Origin: Asterias rubens
Lineage: Eukaryota; Echinodermata; Asteroidea; Forcipulatida; Asteriidae
NCBI RefSeq assembly: GCF_902459465.1
Contig: NC_047068.1
Coordinates: 11,594,001-11,658,000 of the forward strand
Direction: 5' to 3'
Length of the DNA: 64,000 nt
Made by a program: the position numbers and the translations under genes. Shown piece after piece: positions 63,561-64,000 of the stretch. Every line of letters begins with the position of its first letter. Within the stretch, counting starts at the first letter, position 1. The notes below the pieces were generated by a model. That model did not search any database. It was not told where the DNA came from and saw nothing but the letters and a program-made list of their open reading frames with translations.

Positions 63561-64000
63561 CTCGGAAAGAGAAAAGATGGTTTCAGATACTTTAGGGGGG
63601 AATGTATAAGGTACTTTGATACCATAGTAAATAATAATAAGCCAGGATTTAACAACTTGGATTCAGTTTAATTAGGTTACACAACTATTGAAATGGATAT
63701 TTTTCCGTTTGTAAACACAAAATAAGATGAAGATATGGCAATCATCTTCAACTTATTGCTTGAAGTAATTTGAGCAATTAATGTAGCGCTAAATTCATTA
63801 TGATAATTGAAATGGACTGCACTTGTTTAGTGCATATACATGTACTGTCCGCCATTTTGAGAGTCAAAATTTCTTCCTATACATTGGCTCCCAAAATGGT
63901 GGAAATGATAAATGTTCTTTTTGCGGCAGAGGTGGTTTGCGACTGCAAGGGGGTCAATATTTTATGTTTGTAATGTTAAGTCTTTGGACTCACCAGTTGC

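Overview
The window looks like a piece of an invertebrate deuterostome genome, most probably an echinoderm and my best guess a sea star. It is AT-rich and intron-rich, and full of short non-autonomous DNA transposons and fold-back repeats. The gene content (a sphingosine kinase, a WD40 protein and a secreted PAN plus fibrinogen-domain lectin) fits that group. The assignment rests on gene style and repeat style, not on a species marker.

Three protein genes can be rebuilt. (1) A minus-strand WD40 beta-propeller gene has seven coding exons between 3922 and 18160. Every junction has GT/AG ends and compatible phase, giving 347 residues. (2) Divergent to it, a plus-strand sphingosine kinase of SphK2-like layout has five coding exons between 20346 and 46311, 619 residues, with a 16.5 kb first intron. 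(3) A minus-strand intronless gene at 52117-53154 encodes a 345-residue secreted protein with an N-terminal PAN/apple-like module and a C-terminal fibrinogen-related domain. Genes 1 and 2 are head to head. The roughly 1.2-2.2 kb between them holds a palindromic CRE and a small open exon (19000-19105) that may be an upstream ORF of the WD40 transcript.

Repeats explain most of the rest. About 19 copies of one TTAA-flanked MITE family (called MITE-A here) and several of a related family (MITE-B) sit in introns and intergenic DNA. Two insertions into other repeats show the TTAA target directly. Other families include fold-back elements ending in GGGCCCAATTTCAT, an element ending in GTTGCCTTGGATCGG, a CG-rich TIR element, and tRNA-derived SINEs. 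Tandem arrays have units of 22 bp (with an 88-bp higher order), 97 bp (duplicating a splice acceptor), 18 bp and 53 bp.

From about 54.8 kb to the right edge no convincing protein gene is visible. Much of 58.5-61.9 kb is made of old tandem duplications, and a chain of good splice signals suggests a plus-strand non-coding transcript, which is inference only. Most short open frames in the window are translations of MITE copies or of tandem repeats.
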